A DNA stretch of 64,000 nt from Variovorax paradoxus (GTDB taxonomy: Bacteria; Pseudomonadota; Gammaproteobacteria; Burkholderiales; Burkholderiaceae_C). Where the stretch lies: positions 1,980,501 through 2,044,500 of the forward strand of contig CP063167.1 in the NCBI GenBank assembly GCA_016806145.1, written 5' to 3'. The position numbers and the translations under genes are program-made. Below are positions 8,866 to 17,857 of this stretch, in pieces (positions within the stretch are counted from its first letter, which is position 1; each line of letters opens with the position of its first letter). A model generated the notes under the pieces. That model was given only the letters and a program-made list of their open reading frames with translations. It was not told the DNA's origin and did not search any database.

Positions 8866-10338
8866 CTAGGCCAGCAGAACCAATGCGCCGATGCTGGCGC
8901 GCGATTCGAGGCGTTCATGGGCGCGCGCCGCGGCATCGAGCGCGAAGCGTTCGATCGGCGGCTTGCGGATGGCGCCGCTGGCGAGCGCATCCCACAGGCG
9001 CTGCGCGCGCTCGGCCAGTTGCGCGGGCGTGGCGACGTAGTCGAACACCACGGGCCGCGAGAAGCTCAGCGACTTGGCGATCAGCAGGTCGGGCGGCAGC
9101 GCGGCCAGCGCGCCGCTGGCCTGGCCGAGGCTGATCCAGTGGCCGCGGCGCGCGAGCGCCGCATGGTTCTCGGCGCGCGCGGCCTCGCCGAGGCCGTCGA
9201 CCAGCACGTCGACGCCGCCGCAGGCGCGCTGCACCGCATCGGCGAAGCGGTAGTCGCGCGTGACGATCACGTGCTCGCAGCCATGGTCGCGCGCGACGCG
9301 CGCCTTCTCCTCGCTCGAGACGGTGCCCACCACCACCGCGCCGAGGCTGCGTGCCCAGGAACACAGCAGCAGGCCGACACCGCCGGCGGCGGCATGCACG
9401 AGGATGCGCGTGCCGCGCTGCACGCGGCCGAGGTCGCGCAGCAGGTAGTCGGCCGTGAGGCCCTTGAGCAGCAGCGCCGCGGCCTCGTCGTCCTCGACGG
9501 CCGCGGGCAGCCGCACCACCCAGTCCGCGGGCACCGAGCGCACGCTGCGGTAGGCGCCGGGCACGGGCCCGAGGTAGGCCACGCGGTCGCCGGGAAAGAG
9601 GCCGCTGACGCCGGGGCCGACATCGATCACGCTGCCGGCCGCCTCCATGCCGGGCACGCCGGGCGCGCCCTCCGACACCGGCAGCATCGACGGCATCCAG
9701 CCGCGGCGCAGGTAGACGTCGAGGAAGTTCACGCCGATCGCGCGCTGGCGGATGCGCACCTCGCCCTCGGCAGGCGCCGCCGCTTCGTCGTCGCGCGGCC
9801 GCAGGACCTCGGGGCCGCCATAGGCTTCGAGGCCCATGCTGCGCCGCGGCAGCGCGAGCGCGGCCGAAGCGGCGATGCCCGCGGATGACGTGGGTGCACC
9901 ACGCTCCAGGTAGCGCCGCAGGTTCGCGAACCCCGCCTCGTAGACGCCGCGCGCCACCGTGTCGCGCAGCTCGCGCTCGCGGCCCGGCGGCGTGGCGAAG
10001 GTCGATTCCCAATGCCAGAAGGTGCGGTTGCCGTCGGTCACGGGCTTCAGGGTGACGGTGGCCACGTAGCGCTGCAGCGGCAGTGTGGCCTCGACGATGC
10101 AGTAGGTGCTTTTGTTTTCGCTGTCCGACAGGCTCAGCAGCTGCTCGCGGATGCGGTTGCCGTCGCGCAGCGTGAAGCTGCGCACGCAGCCCACCTGGTC
10201 GCCGCGCTCGTCGCCCTCGATGCGGCTGGCCTCCACCACCTCGTGCCAGTCGGCATGGCTGTTGAAGTCGCGCAGCACCGCCCACACGCGCTCGATCGGC
10301 GCGTCGATGACGGTGGAGCGCACGACCCGCTGCAGCAT
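8866..10338 (-). CDS. SRPBCC domain fused to a zinc-independent quinone oxidoreductase (MDR)
   Basis: This protein of 490 residues joins two families. Residues 1-148 form an SRPBCC/START-like ligand-binding domain (polyketide cyclase group: STVIDAPIERVWAVLRDF, then VTLKPVTDGNRTFWHWES). Residues 165-490 form an NADPH:quinone reductase-like medium-chain dehydrogenase (GLEAYGGPEVLR, NFLDVYLRRG, VHAAAGGVGLLLCSWARSLGA). There is no stop codon between them. The reductase start resembles a normal N-terminus at an internal ATG (residue 168), so an extra internal start cannot be excluded. The ATG overlaps the stop of the upstream SRPBCC gene (TGATG), and that neighbour is a paralog of the N-terminal domain. 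The SRPBCC part may hand a hydrophobic substrate to the reductase. Confidence 0.88.
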   Translation of the reverse strand: MLQRVVRSTVIDAPIERVWAVLRDFNSHADWHEVVEASRIEGDERGDQVGCVRSFTLRDGNRIREQLLSLSDSENKSTYCIVEATLPLQRYVATVTLKPVTDGNRTFWHWESTFATPPGRERELRDTVARGVYEAGFANLRRYLERGAPTSSAGIAASAALALPRRSMGLEAYGGPEVLRPRDDEAAAPAEGEVRIRQRAIGVNFLDVYLRRGWMPSMLPVSEGAPGVPGMEAAGSVIDVGPGVSGLFPGDRVAYLGPVPGAYRSVRSVPADWVVRLPAAVEDDEAAALLLKGLTADYLLRDLGRVQRGTRILVHAAAGGVGLLLCSWARSLGAVVVGTVSSEEKARVARDHGCEHVIVTRDYRFADAVQRACGGVDVLVDGLGEAARAENHAALARRGHWISLGQASGALAALPPDLLIAKSLSFSRPVVFDYVATPAQLAERAQRLWDALASGAIRKPPIERFALDAAARAHERLESRASIGALVLLA

Positions 10339-10778
10339 CAGCGGCCTCCGAAGTGCCGCTTCAGCGCATCGAAGCCGCCCTGGAACACGCCCTCGCCGAT
10401 CGAGTCGGCCAGCTCGCGCTCGCGGTGTTCCTCGCAGTCGAACTCGGCGCTCCATTCGGCGAAGCAGCGCCCGCCGTCGGTCACCGGCGTGAGCTTGAGC
10501 GTCGCCGTGTAGTGGCTCACGCCCATCGGGCTCTCGAGGATCTCGTAGCTGCAGCTGTAGTCGTAGTCCGAGAGCGCGAGCAGGCGTTCGCGGATCATGC
10601 CGCCGTCACGCAGGTGGAAATGGCGGATGCAGCCCACGCGGTCGGCCGGCTGGTTGTTCTCGATCCGGCAGTCGGCGATCAGCGGATGCCACTGCGGCAG
10701 GCCGTTGAAGTCGCGCACGCGCGCCCACACGTTGTCGGCGCTCGCGTCGATCACGCTCGAGACGTAGACGTTCACCAT
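10338..10778 (-). CDS. SRPBCC-family (polyketide cyclase/START-like) protein
   Basis: This 146-residue stand-alone SRPBCC protein has a helix-grip fold that binds hydrophobic ligands. It begins VNVYVSSVIDASADNVWARVRDFNGLPQWHPL and keeps the VGCIRHFHLRDGGMIRERLLALSD strand series seen in the N-terminal domain of the next gene, so the two arose by duplication. It lies 3 bases after the flotillin gene and overlaps the next gene by one base. The function is unknown, with binding or cyclisation of a pathway intermediate the likely possibilities. Confidence 0.9.
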   Translation of the reverse strand: MVNVYVSSVIDASADNVWARVRDFNGLPQWHPLIADCRIENNQPADRVGCIRHFHLRDGGMIRERLLALSDYDYSCSYEILESPMGVSHYTATLKLTPVTDGGRCFAEWSAEFDCEEHRERELADSIGEGVFQGGFDALKRHFGGR

Positions 10779-10781
10779 GCC

Positions 10782-12470
10782 TTATTCCTTGGGCGTGCCG
10801 GCGCCCAGCGCGGCACGCGCGCCGCTGCTCTCGTTGACCAGCTTCTGGATGTCGCCGCCCTCGATGCCGATCTCGCGCAGCAGCTGGTCGACCAGCGGCG
10901 CCTGGGCCCGGAAGCGCAGCGCGGAATTGACCAGTCCGTCGGCGAAGTTGCCGCCACCCTCGGCATTGCGCGCGCCGCCCGACGAACCGCCGAAGCCGTC
11001 GACCTGCAGGATCTTGATGCCCTCGATGCGCTCCATCGGCCGCACCGACTCGCGGATGATGCCCTCGGCCTTCTCCACCAGCCGCATGCGCAGGGCGGAC
11101 ATGCGCGCCTCGGGCGTGAGCATGTTGTGCGCCTCGTTCATCCAGCGTGCGGCCTCGGCCTCGATCTCGGCGCGCACGCGCGTGGCATCGGCGCGGATCT
11201 TCTCGGCGTCGGCATCGGCCTCGGCCTGGGCACGCAGCGCGGCGCCGCGGTGCGCGCTCGCGTCATGCTCGGCCTGGGCCGCGGAGGTCAGCCGCAGCGC
11301 CTCGCGCTCGGCGATCAGCGCGGCCGCGATCAGCTCGATGGTCTTCTTGCGCTCGGCGCTCTCGACCTCGCGTGCCGTGAACACCTTCTCCTCGGCCGTC
11401 ACGGCCTGGGCGCGCGCGGCCTCGGCTTCGGCCTGGGCCTCGCTCTGCGCCTTGCTCTCGCGCGCCACGGCGATCGAGCGCTGCTGCTCGGCCAGCTCGA
11501 GCGAGGTGCGGCGCTCGAGCTCGGCGCTCTGGATCGCGCGCTCCTTGCCGATGCGCTCCTCCTCGATGGTCTGCTCCGAGCGGATGCGCGCGGCATCGAT
11601 GCTCTGGCGCGCCGCGATCTGCGCACTCTCGGCATGCTGCTCGCGCTGCGCACGCTCGATCGCCACCTCGGCGCGCTGGCGCGAACGCGCCATCTCGACC
11701 TCGCGCTGCTGCGTCAGCCGCGCATGCTCGCTCTCGCGATCGATCTCCAGCGACAGCTTCTCGGCCTCGAGGTTCTTGTTGCGGATCGCGATCAGCGTGT
11801 CCTGCTCGACGTCGTTGCGCTGCTTCTTGCGGCGCTCGATCTGCTCGGTCAGCCGCGTCAGGCCCTCGGCGTCGAAGGCATTGCTGGGGTTGAAGAACTC
11901 CATGCCGGTCTGGTCGAGCTGCGTGAGCGAGGCGGCCTCGAGCTCCAGGCCGTTGTTGGTCAGGTCCTCGGCCACCGCCTCGCGCACCCGCTTGACGTAG
12001 GCGCCGCGCTTCTCGTGCAGCTCCTCCATCGTCATCTCGGCCGCGGCGGTGCGCAGCGCGTCGACGAACTTGCCCTCGACCAGTTCCTTGAGCTGCTCGG
12101 GCTCCATGGTGCGCAGGCCCAGCGTCTGCGCGGCCACCGCCACCGACTCGGCCCTGGCGGCCACGCGCACGTAGAACTCGGCGATCACGTCCACGCGCAT
12201 GCGGTCCTTGGTGATCAGTGCCTTGTCGCGCCCGCGGCTGACCTCCAGCCGCAGCGTGTTCATGTTGACCGGGATCACGTCGTGCACGATCGGCAGCACG
12301 AAGGCGCCGCCGTCGAGCACCACCTTCTGCCCGCCGAGGCCGGTGCGCACGAAGGCGCGTTCCTTGGAGCTGCGCAGGTAGAGCCAGTGCAGCAGCCAGA
12401 CGACGATCGCGACCGCGATCGCCACCACCAGCAGCCCGAGGATGAAACTTCCGAATTGAGAACCTGACAT
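10782..12470 (-). CDS. Flotillin-family membrane scaffold protein
   Basis: This 562-residue flotillin/YqiK-type protein has one N-terminal transmembrane helix (residues about 9-31), an SPFH/PHB domain (AFVRTGLGGQKVVLDGGAFV onward to about residue 190), and a long Ala/Glu-rich coiled coil from about 230 to 470 (many AEAEAARAQ and ERER repeats). The C-terminus is flexible and Gly-rich. Flotillins assemble at lipid microdomains and stabilise membrane protein complexes. The gene sits within a catabolic and transport operon, 16 bases after the TIM-barrel gene and 3 bases before an SRPBCC gene. It may organise the transporter or handle hydrophobic substrates, but that is inference from position. 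Confidence 0.93.
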   Translation of the reverse strand: MSGSQFGSFILGLLVVAIAVAIVVWLLHWLYLRSSKERAFVRTGLGGQKVVLDGGAFVLPIVHDVIPVNMNTLRLEVSRGRDKALITKDRMRVDVIAEFYVRVAARAESVAVAAQTLGLRTMEPEQLKELVEGKFVDALRTAAAEMTMEELHEKRGAYVKRVREAVAEDLTNNGLELEAASLTQLDQTGMEFFNPSNAFDAEGLTRLTEQIERRKKQRNDVEQDTLIAIRNKNLEAEKLSLEIDRESEHARLTQQREVEMARSRQRAEVAIERAQREQHAESAQIAARQSIDAARIRSEQTIEEERIGKERAIQSAELERRTSLELAEQQRSIAVARESKAQSEAQAEAEAARAQAVTAEEKVFTAREVESAERKKTIELIAAALIAEREALRLTSAAQAEHDASAHRGAALRAQAEADADAEKIRADATRVRAEIEAEAARWMNEAHNMLTPEARMSALRMRLVEKAEGIIRESVRPMERIEGIKILQVDGFGGSSGGARNAEGGGNFADGLVNSALRFRAQAPLVDQLLREIGIEGGDIQKLVNESSGARAALGAGTPKE

Positions 12471-12486
12471 GGATGTCGTCTCCTGG

Positions 12487-13317
12487 TTATCGCGTGATCT
12501 GAACGAAGCGGCGCGTGGTCTCGGTCAGCGCCACCTCCGCGGGCAGGCGCTCCATCGAGCTGGCGCCATAGAAGCCGTCGCAGGCGGGGCAGCGCGCGAG
12601 CACGTACTGCGCATCCTCCGGCGTGGCGATGGGGCCGCCGTGAAAGAGCACGATCACCCCCGGGTTCACTTCCTGCGCGGCCGCGGCCCAGCGGTTGATC
12701 AGCGGCACGCAGTCGTCGAGCTTGAGCGCCGTCTCGGCGCCGATCGCGCCGCCGGTGGTCAGTCCCAGGTGGCAGACCACGATGTCGGCACCCGCGCCGG
12801 CCATGGCGCGCGCATCGGCCTCGCTGAAGACATAGGGCGTGGTCAGCAGGTCGAGGGCACGCGCGCGGGCCACGAGCTCGACCTCGAGGCCGTAGCCCAT
12901 GCCGGTCTCCTCGAGGTTGGCGCGGAAGGTGCCGTCGATCAGGCCCACGGTCGGAAAGTTCTGGATGCCCGAGAAGCCCAGCGCGATCAGCCGGTGCAGG
13001 AACTCGTCGGGGATCATGAACGGGTCGGTGCCGTTCACGCCCGCGAGCACCGGCGTGTGCTTGACCACCGGCAGCACCTCGCGCGCCATCTCGCAGACGA
13101 TCTCGTTGGCATTGCCGTAGGCCATCAGCCCCGCGAGCGAGCCGCGCCCGGCCATGCGGTAGCGGCCCGAGTTGTAGATCACGATCAGGTCGATGCCGCC
13201 GGCTTCCTCGCACTTGGCCGACAGGCCGGTGCCGGCGCCGCCGCCGATCAGCGGCCGGCCCGAGGCGATCTTGGCGCGGAAGCGCTCCAGCAGCGCGGTG
13301 CGTGAGATGCGGGTCAT
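12487..13317 (-). CDS. Phosphoenolpyruvate-hydrolase-like TIM-barrel protein (Tm-1 C-terminal-domain family)
   Basis: This protein of 276 residues belongs to the PEP_hydrolase-like TIM-barrel family, the same family as the C-terminal half of the tomato antiviral protein Tm-1. Recognisable parts are [44 protein letters not shown] and [18 protein letters not shown]. The start at 13317 is preceded by GAGGAGGAG at a suitable distance, so a longer N-terminus is unlikely. It follows the LivF-Tm-1 fusion gene by 31 bases. In plants the UPF0261 part and this TIM barrel are one protein, whereas here they are separate neighbouring genes. The reaction catalysed is not established. Confidence 0.9.
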   Translation of the reverse strand: MTRISRTALLERFRAKIASGRPLIGGGAGTGLSAKCEEAGGIDLIVIYNSGRYRMAGRGSLAGLMAYGNANEIVCEMAREVLPVVKHTPVLAGVNGTDPFMIPDEFLHRLIALGFSGIQNFPTVGLIDGTFRANLEETGMGYGLEVELVARARALDLLTTPYVFSEADARAMAGAGADIVVCHLGLTTGGAIGAETALKLDDCVPLINRWAAAAQEVNPGVIVLFHGGPIATPEDAQYVLARCPACDGFYGASSMERLPAEVALTETTRRFVQITR

Positions 13318-13348
13318 GGTGGTAGGCTCCTCCTCGGTTGTTCTTGGC

Positions 13349-15601
13349 TCATGCCCGGCGCGCGCCGGGCGTGGCCCGCGAGACCTCGCGCCAGGCCTCG
13401 ACCAGCGCATCGGCGAAGGCTTCGTCGTTGATGTGCAGCGGCAGCCGCTTGAGCTGGCGGTTCGGCCCGGGCCGGAAGCCGGCCTCGAGCGCCGCGAACA
13501 GCGCGCGGTCGGCCTCGGGGTCGTGGAAGGGCTGGCCCGGCCGGTCGATGGCCGAGACGCCGCCTTCGGGGATGAGGAAGCGCACCGGTCCGCGCATCGC
13601 GTTGAGCTTGGCGGCGATGAATTCGCCGATGGCGCGGCACTCGTCGGCCGTGGTGCGCATCAAGGTCACCGTCGTGTTGTGGCGGTAGAGATTGCGCGCC
13701 CGGAAGCGCTCGGGCACGGTCTCCCAGGCGCCGAAGTTCACAATGTCGAGCGCGCCGCACGAGCCCACGTAGGGCAGGGCGTGGCGCGCGAACACGTCGA
13801 GCCGGTCGGGCCCGGCCGACAGCACGCCGCCCGCGATCTCGTCGGCCACCTCGGTGGTCGACACGTCGATCGCGCCCGCGAGCAGGCCCGAGTCCGCGAG
13901 CTTCTCCATCGACTGGCCGCCCACGCCGGTGGCGTGGAACACCAGGCAGTCCCAGTCGTCCTCGAGCCGCCGCGTCACGGCCTGCACGCAGGGCGTGGTC
14001 ACGCCGAACATGGTGAGGCCGATGGCGGGCCGGGTCACGGCCGAGACCGAGGCCGGATGCGCCACCATGCCGGCCAGTGCATTGGCCGCGTTCGACAGCA
14101 CGCTCTCGCTGATGCGGTTGATGCCCTGCACGTCGGTGACCGAATACATCATGCAGATGTCGCTCGGGCCCACGTAGGGCCGCGTGTCGCCGCTGGCCAT
14201 GGTCGAGACCATGAGCTTGGGCACGCCGATCGGCAGCGCGCGCATGCCCTGCGTGGCCATCGAGGTGCCGCCCGAGCCGCCGGCCGAGATCAGGCCGCCG
14301 AGGTCGCGCCGCGTGCGCAGGAAGGCTTCGAAGGCCAGGCCCATGGCGGCGGTGGCGCTGCCGCGGTCGCCGCTGAACACCGCCGACTCGCCCTTGGGAT
14401 GGTGGCGCGCCACCTCGCGCGGATGCACGCTCGCGGTCGAGGGCTTGCCCGAGGTCGAGAGGTCGACCGTGACCACGCGCAGGCCCAGCCGCTCGATGCA
14501 CTGGCGCAGGAAGAACAGCTCGCGGCTCTTGGTGTCGAAGGTGCCGGCCACGTAGGCCGCGCGCACGCTGCTCGCGGCCACCGGGAAGTCGAACACCTGG
14601 CCCGAGGCCGCCGCGGGCTGTGCCGGTTCGGGCGCGGGCTCGGGCGGTGCGATCAGGCGCGGGATGTCGGCCGCGGGCGCGGCCGTGCCGCCGGCATTCC
14701 AGCGCGTGAAGCCGCGCACGCTGGCCGGCGCGAGGTCATCGAGCGAGGGTGCGCCGTCGCCATGGGCGCGGCGCACGGTGTAGACGCGCGGCGCGTTGTC
14801 GCGGCCGTCGTCCTCGCCCATGCGCGGTGCCGGCTGCTCCGCCTCGGCCTCGTCGCCATGGCCGCCCGAGCGCACGCCCAAAAGCTTCTCCTGCAGCTCG
14901 CGGTCGGCCGCGAGTTCGGCCGCCGGCATCTCGCGCGCGATGCGGCCGTTGACCATCAGCCCGATGCGGTCGGCCACCGAGATCGCCACGCCGAGGTTCT
15001 GCTCGATCAGCAGCACCGCGATGCTGCCCTCGGCCGCGAGGTCGCGCAGCGCCTGCGCCACCTGGTCGACGATGACCGGCGCCAGGCCCTCGGTCGGCTC
15101 GTCCATCACCAGCAGCTTGGGGTTCAGCAGCAGTGCGCGGCCGATCGCGAGCATCTGCTGCTCGCCGCCCGAGAGCTGGGCACCGCCATTGCCGCGCCGC
15201 TCGGCCAGCCGCGGGAACATCGCATAGACGCGGTCGACCTCGCGCCGGCGGCTCGCCACCAGCCGCAGCGTCTCGTCGACCGAGAGCGAGGGCCACACGC
15301 GCCGGCCCTGCGGCACGTAGGCGATGCCGCGGCGCGTGATCTCGTTGGGCGCCAGGCCCAGGATCCCCTCACCCCCGAAGCGCACGCTGCCGCGCGCCGG
15401 CACCAGGCCGGTGAGCGCGTTGCACAGCGTGGTCTTGCCCATGCCGTTGCGTCCGACGATGCCGAGCACGCCGCGCTCGAGCGACAGGCTCACGCCCTGC
15501 AGCGCATGGGCGCGGCCGTAGTAGACGTCGAGGCCCTCGACCACCAGCGCGGTGGATCGGCCAGCCGCCGTGTCGCGATCGCCGCCGCCGAACCAGGCCA
15601 T
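13349..15601 (-). CDS. LivF-type ABC ATPase fused to a Tm-1-like UPF0261 domain
   Basis: This 750-residue protein is made of two unrelated parts. Residues 1-245 are a complete LivF-like ABC ATPase: Walker [10 protein letters not shown] (50-58), signature LSGGE (143-147), Walker B LLVMDEPT (163-170), then [17 protein letters not shown]. Residues 245-345 are a linker that ends rich in Pro and Ala. Residues 346-750 are a UPF0261/Tm-1-like ATP-binding domain ([42 protein letters not shown]-like [15 protein letters not shown], and [17 protein letters not shown]). The ATG overlaps the LivG stop as TGATG. The layout suggests that uptake and a Tm-1-type activity are coupled, or that the fusion keeps them together at the membrane. 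Confidence 0.92.
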   Translation of the reverse strand: MAWFGGGDRDTAAGRSTALVVEGLDVYYGRAHALQGVSLSLERGVLGIVGRNGMGKTTLCNALTGLVPARGSVRFGGEGILGLAPNEITRRGIAYVPQGRRVWPSLSVDETLRLVASRRREVDRVYAMFPRLAERRGNGGAQLSGGEQQMLAIGRALLLNPKLLVMDEPTEGLAPVIVDQVAQALRDLAAEGSIAVLLIEQNLGVAISVADRIGLMVNGRIAREMPAAELAADRELQEKLLGVRSGGHGDEAEAEQPAPRMGEDDGRDNAPRVYTVRRAHGDGAPSLDDLAPASVRGFTRWNAGGTAAPAADIPRLIAPPEPAPEPAQPAAASGQVFDFPVAASSVRAAYVAGTFDTKSRELFFLRQCIERLGLRVVTVDLSTSGKPSTASVHPREVARHHPKGESAVFSGDRGSATAAMGLAFEAFLRTRRDLGGLISAGGSGGTSMATQGMRALPIGVPKLMVSTMASGDTRPYVGPSDICMMYSVTDVQGINRISESVLSNAANALAGMVAHPASVSAVTRPAIGLTMFGVTTPCVQAVTRRLEDDWDCLVFHATGVGGQSMEKLADSGLLAGAIDVSTTEVADEIAGGVLSAGPDRLDVFARHALPYVGSCGALDIVNFGAWETVPERFRARNLYRHNTTVTLMRTTADECRAIGEFIAAKLNAMRGPVRFLIPEGGVSAIDRPGQPFHDPEADRALFAALEAGFRPGPNRQLKRLPLHINDEAFADALVEAWREVSRATPGARRA

Positions 15602-16422
15602 CAGTGCTTGCTCCCCATGTAGATCGCCTGCACCTGCGCATCGCCCTCGATCTCGGCCGGGCTGCCGGTGCGCAGCACGCGGCCGTTGTGCATCACCGTC
15701 ACGCGGTCGACCACGCGCAGCGCGATGTCCAGGTCGTGCTCGATCAGCACGAAGCTCATGTGCGCGGGCAGCGAGGTCAGCAGCGCCACCAGCTCGCGCC
15801 GCTCGGCCGGCGAGAGGCCGGCCGCGGGCTCGTCGAACAGGATCAGCCGCGGCGCGCCGGCCAGCGCCATGCCGATCTCGAGCTGGCGCTGCTGGCCGTG
15901 CGCGAGGTTGGCCACCTTCTCGTCGGCGATGTGCGACAGGCGCGCGCGCTCGAGCAGGTCCTCGGTCGCGCGCGTGCTCGCATGGCCGGCGCCGGGCCGG
16001 CGGAAGCTGAAGCGGCCGCTGGCCACGCCGCGCACCGCGAGGAACAGGTTGTCGCGCACCGAGAGGTCGCGAAACAGCAGCGAGGACTGGTAGGTGCGCC
16101 GCAGGCCCTTGCGGATGCGGTCCTGCGGCGGCAGGTCGGTGATGTCCTCGCCGAAGAAATGGATGCGTCCCGCGGTCGGCGGGAAGTCGCCCGTGATGGC
16201 GTTGAACAGCGTGGTCTTGCCGGCGCCGTTCGATCCGAGGATGGCGTACTTCTGGCCCGCAGTGACCGCGAGCGAGACGCCGTCGACCGCGCGCAGCGCA
16301 CCGAAGGCGCGCGTCACGCCGTCCAGGCGCAGCGCGTCGCCCGACAGGAGCTGGGTGCTGCCGCCGCGCGCGGGTTGGGGTGCGCGCGAAGCGGGCGGTC
16401 GCAGCGTGGTGATGGTGGCCAT
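15601..16422 (-). CDS. Branched-chain-type ABC transporter ATP-binding protein (LivG-like)
   Basis: This 273-residue protein is one of the two ATPases of a Liv/HAAT-type importer. It has Walker [10 protein letters not shown], the LivG-style signature [15 protein letters not shown], Walker B LILFDEP and the switch histidine in [10 protein letters not shown]. It has about 35 extra N-terminal residues (ending [14 protein letters not shown]) compared with a minimal LivG. The stop overlaps the start of the LivF-Tm-1 fusion, so the two ATPases are translationally coupled. It sits downstream of the binding-protein gene, separated by a 156-base spacer that holds a repeat element. Confidence 0.94.
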   Translation of the reverse strand: MATITTLRPPASRAPQPARGGSTQLLSGDALRLDGVTRAFGALRAVDGVSLAVTAGQKYAILGSNGAGKTTLFNAITGDFPPTAGRIHFFGEDITDLPPQDRIRKGLRRTYQSSLLFRDLSVRDNLFLAVRGVASGRFSFRRPGAGHASTRATEDLLERARLSHIADEKVANLAHGQQRQLEIGMALAGAPRLILFDEPAAGLSPAERRELVALLTSLPAHMSFVLIEHDLDIALRVVDRVTVMHNGRVLRTGSPAEIEGDAQVQAIYMGSKH

Positions 16423-16451
16423 CTCAGTTCCGTGTGGGGCGATGTCTTGCG

Positions 16452-16558
16452 CCTTCCCCCTCTGGGGGAAGGTCGGGATGGGGGCGGTGCCCGACGAACG
16501 CCGCGCGAACGCGCGGGCCGTCGTGCCCCCACCCCGACCCTCCCCCAGCGGGGGAGGG
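16452..16558. repeat. REP-like intergenic palindromic element
   Basis: This 107-base element lies between the Liv binding-protein and LivG genes. It contains a left hairpin (CCTTCCCCC, 16452-16460, pairing with GGGGGAAGG, 16464-16472), a right hairpin (CCCTCCCCC, 16538-16546, with GGGGGAGGG, 16550-16558), and a longer-range pairing of 16472-16485 with 16525-16538 that has one mismatch. It looks like a dispersed extragenic palindrome and may stabilise or partly terminate the operon transcript here. I see one copy in the window. Confidence 0.75.
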
Positions 16559-16578
16559 AGACAGAGCGCACGCGTGGA

Positions 16579-17841
16579 TCACGTGCGGCAGTCCGGCACG
16601 TCGCGCGTGCCCATCCCCATCTTCTTGAACTCGGCCTCCGACAGCCCCAGCGTCTGCGAGATGTTCGGCACCGACTTCACGACCTTGTTGTAGAACGAGC
16701 CGTCGGGCGCCTTCGTCACCTCGGTGATGTAGGTCGTGCCCACGCCGTTGCGGTTGGCATCGATCTTCACGTCGCCGGCCGGGCCCTTGAAGTTGGTCTT
16801 CTGCAGCGCCTCGCGGTAGGCCTTCTGGTTGTTCGACAGGTCGCCCTTGACCGCGTCGAGCGCATCGAGCGTGGCCTTGGTGTTGATGTAGTACAGGTAG
16901 GCGAACAGCGACGGGCTCGGGAAGCCGTCCTTGAAGCTGGCCTTGTAGTCGGCCACGAACTTCTTCCACTCGGGCGTGTCGATCGAGTCCGCCATCGGGC
17001 CCGCCGAGGCCGTGCCCAGCAGCGATTCGCGGCGCTTGCCCTTGAAGTTCAGCACCGTCTGGTCGACCGTGATCGAGCCGCCGATCATCGGCTTGTCGCC
17101 GCCGGCCTGCTCGTACTGGGTCAGGAAGTTCACCGCATCGGAGCCGCCGAGCACCACCACCAGCGCATCGACGTTCTTCGGGATCTTCGCGATCACCGAG
17201 GCGTAGTCCTTGGTGCCCAGCGGCACCCAGGCCTTGTCGACCACCTTGCCGCCCTTGGCGCAGTAGCTGGCCATGAAGCCCTGCACCTGCGAGTAGGGGA
17301 AGCCGTAGTCCTCGGCGATCAGGAAGGTGCGCTTGTAGCCCTTGGACAGCGCATGCTCGCCCAGGCCCACCATCCACTGCGCGCCCTCGGTGTTGAAGCG
17401 GTAGAAGTTGGGCGCCGGGTCCTGCAGCGTCGCGGCCTGCGCGCCGGCCGAGCCGTTGATGAAGGTGACGTTGGGCTGCGTCTTCGCGTAGTTCTTGACC
17501 GCGATGCCCTCGTCGCCCGACAGCGGGCCGATCATGATCTGCACCTTGTCCTGCTCGACCGCCTTGCGCGTCGAGTTCACGGCCTTGTCGGGCGTGGCGT
17601 CCGACGAGACCTTCACGAACTCGATCTTCTTGCCGCCGGCCATGCCCTTCTTCTCCTTCAGCGCGAGGTCGGCGCCGCGCATGCCGTCCTGGCCCGGCGC
17701 CGCGAACGGTCCCTCGAGCGAGGCCAGCAGGCCGATCTTGAGGGTTTCCTGCGCCTGCGCGAGGCCCGCGGCCCCGGCCATCGCGAACAACGCCGCGGCG
17801 GCGACGATGCCGCGTCCGAACACCTTCTCGACTCTCTTCAT
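16579..17841 (-). CDS. Branched-chain-type ABC transporter substrate-binding protein (LivK-like)
   Basis: This 420-residue periplasmic receptor belongs to the type I (Leu/Ile/Val-binding) fold. A signal peptide is present (KRVEKVFGRGIVAAAALFAM, cut near GLAQA). The mature part starts QETLKIGLLASLEGPFAAPGQDG and contains DGMRGADLALKEK, then NVTFINGSAGAQAATLQDPAPNFYRF. The ATG at 17841 is chosen for its AGAAGGAG ribosome site, seven bases upstream, rather than a longer N-terminus. It is the receptor for the LivHMG and LivF-fusion transporter. Such receptors often bind aromatic acids or amides as well as amino acids. The ligand is unknown. Confidence 0.94.
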   Translation of the reverse strand: MKRVEKVFGRGIVAAAALFAMAGAAGLAQAQETLKIGLLASLEGPFAAPGQDGMRGADLALKEKKGMAGGKKIEFVKVSSDATPDKAVNSTRKAVEQDKVQIMIGPLSGDEGIAVKNYAKTQPNVTFINGSAGAQAATLQDPAPNFYRFNTEGAQWMVGLGEHALSKGYKRTFLIAEDYGFPYSQVQGFMASYCAKGGKVVDKAWVPLGTKDYASVIAKIPKNVDALVVVLGGSDAVNFLTQYEQAGGDKPMIGGSITVDQTVLNFKGKRRESLLGTASAGPMADSIDTPEWKKFVADYKASFKDGFPSPSLFAYLYYINTKATLDALDAVKGDLSNNQKAYREALQKTNFKGPAGDVKIDANRNGVGTTYITEVTKAPDGSFYNKVVKSVPNISQTLGLSEAEFKKMGMGTRDVPDCRT

Positions 17842-17857
17842 GTCTCGCTCCTTCTGG

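Noticed and set aside
10353..12467. A 704-codon open frame opposite the flotillin gene
   Set aside because: It is a shadow of the GC-rich flotillin coding sequence. Its translation is low-complexity His/Arg/Leu/Ala and matches no family, whereas the opposite frame has clear domains.
13193..15622. An 809-codon open frame opposite the LivF-Tm-1 fusion and the TIM-barrel gene
   Set aside because: The translation is Arg/His/Ala-rich without domains. The opposite strand carries well-conserved ABC and UPF0261 motifs.
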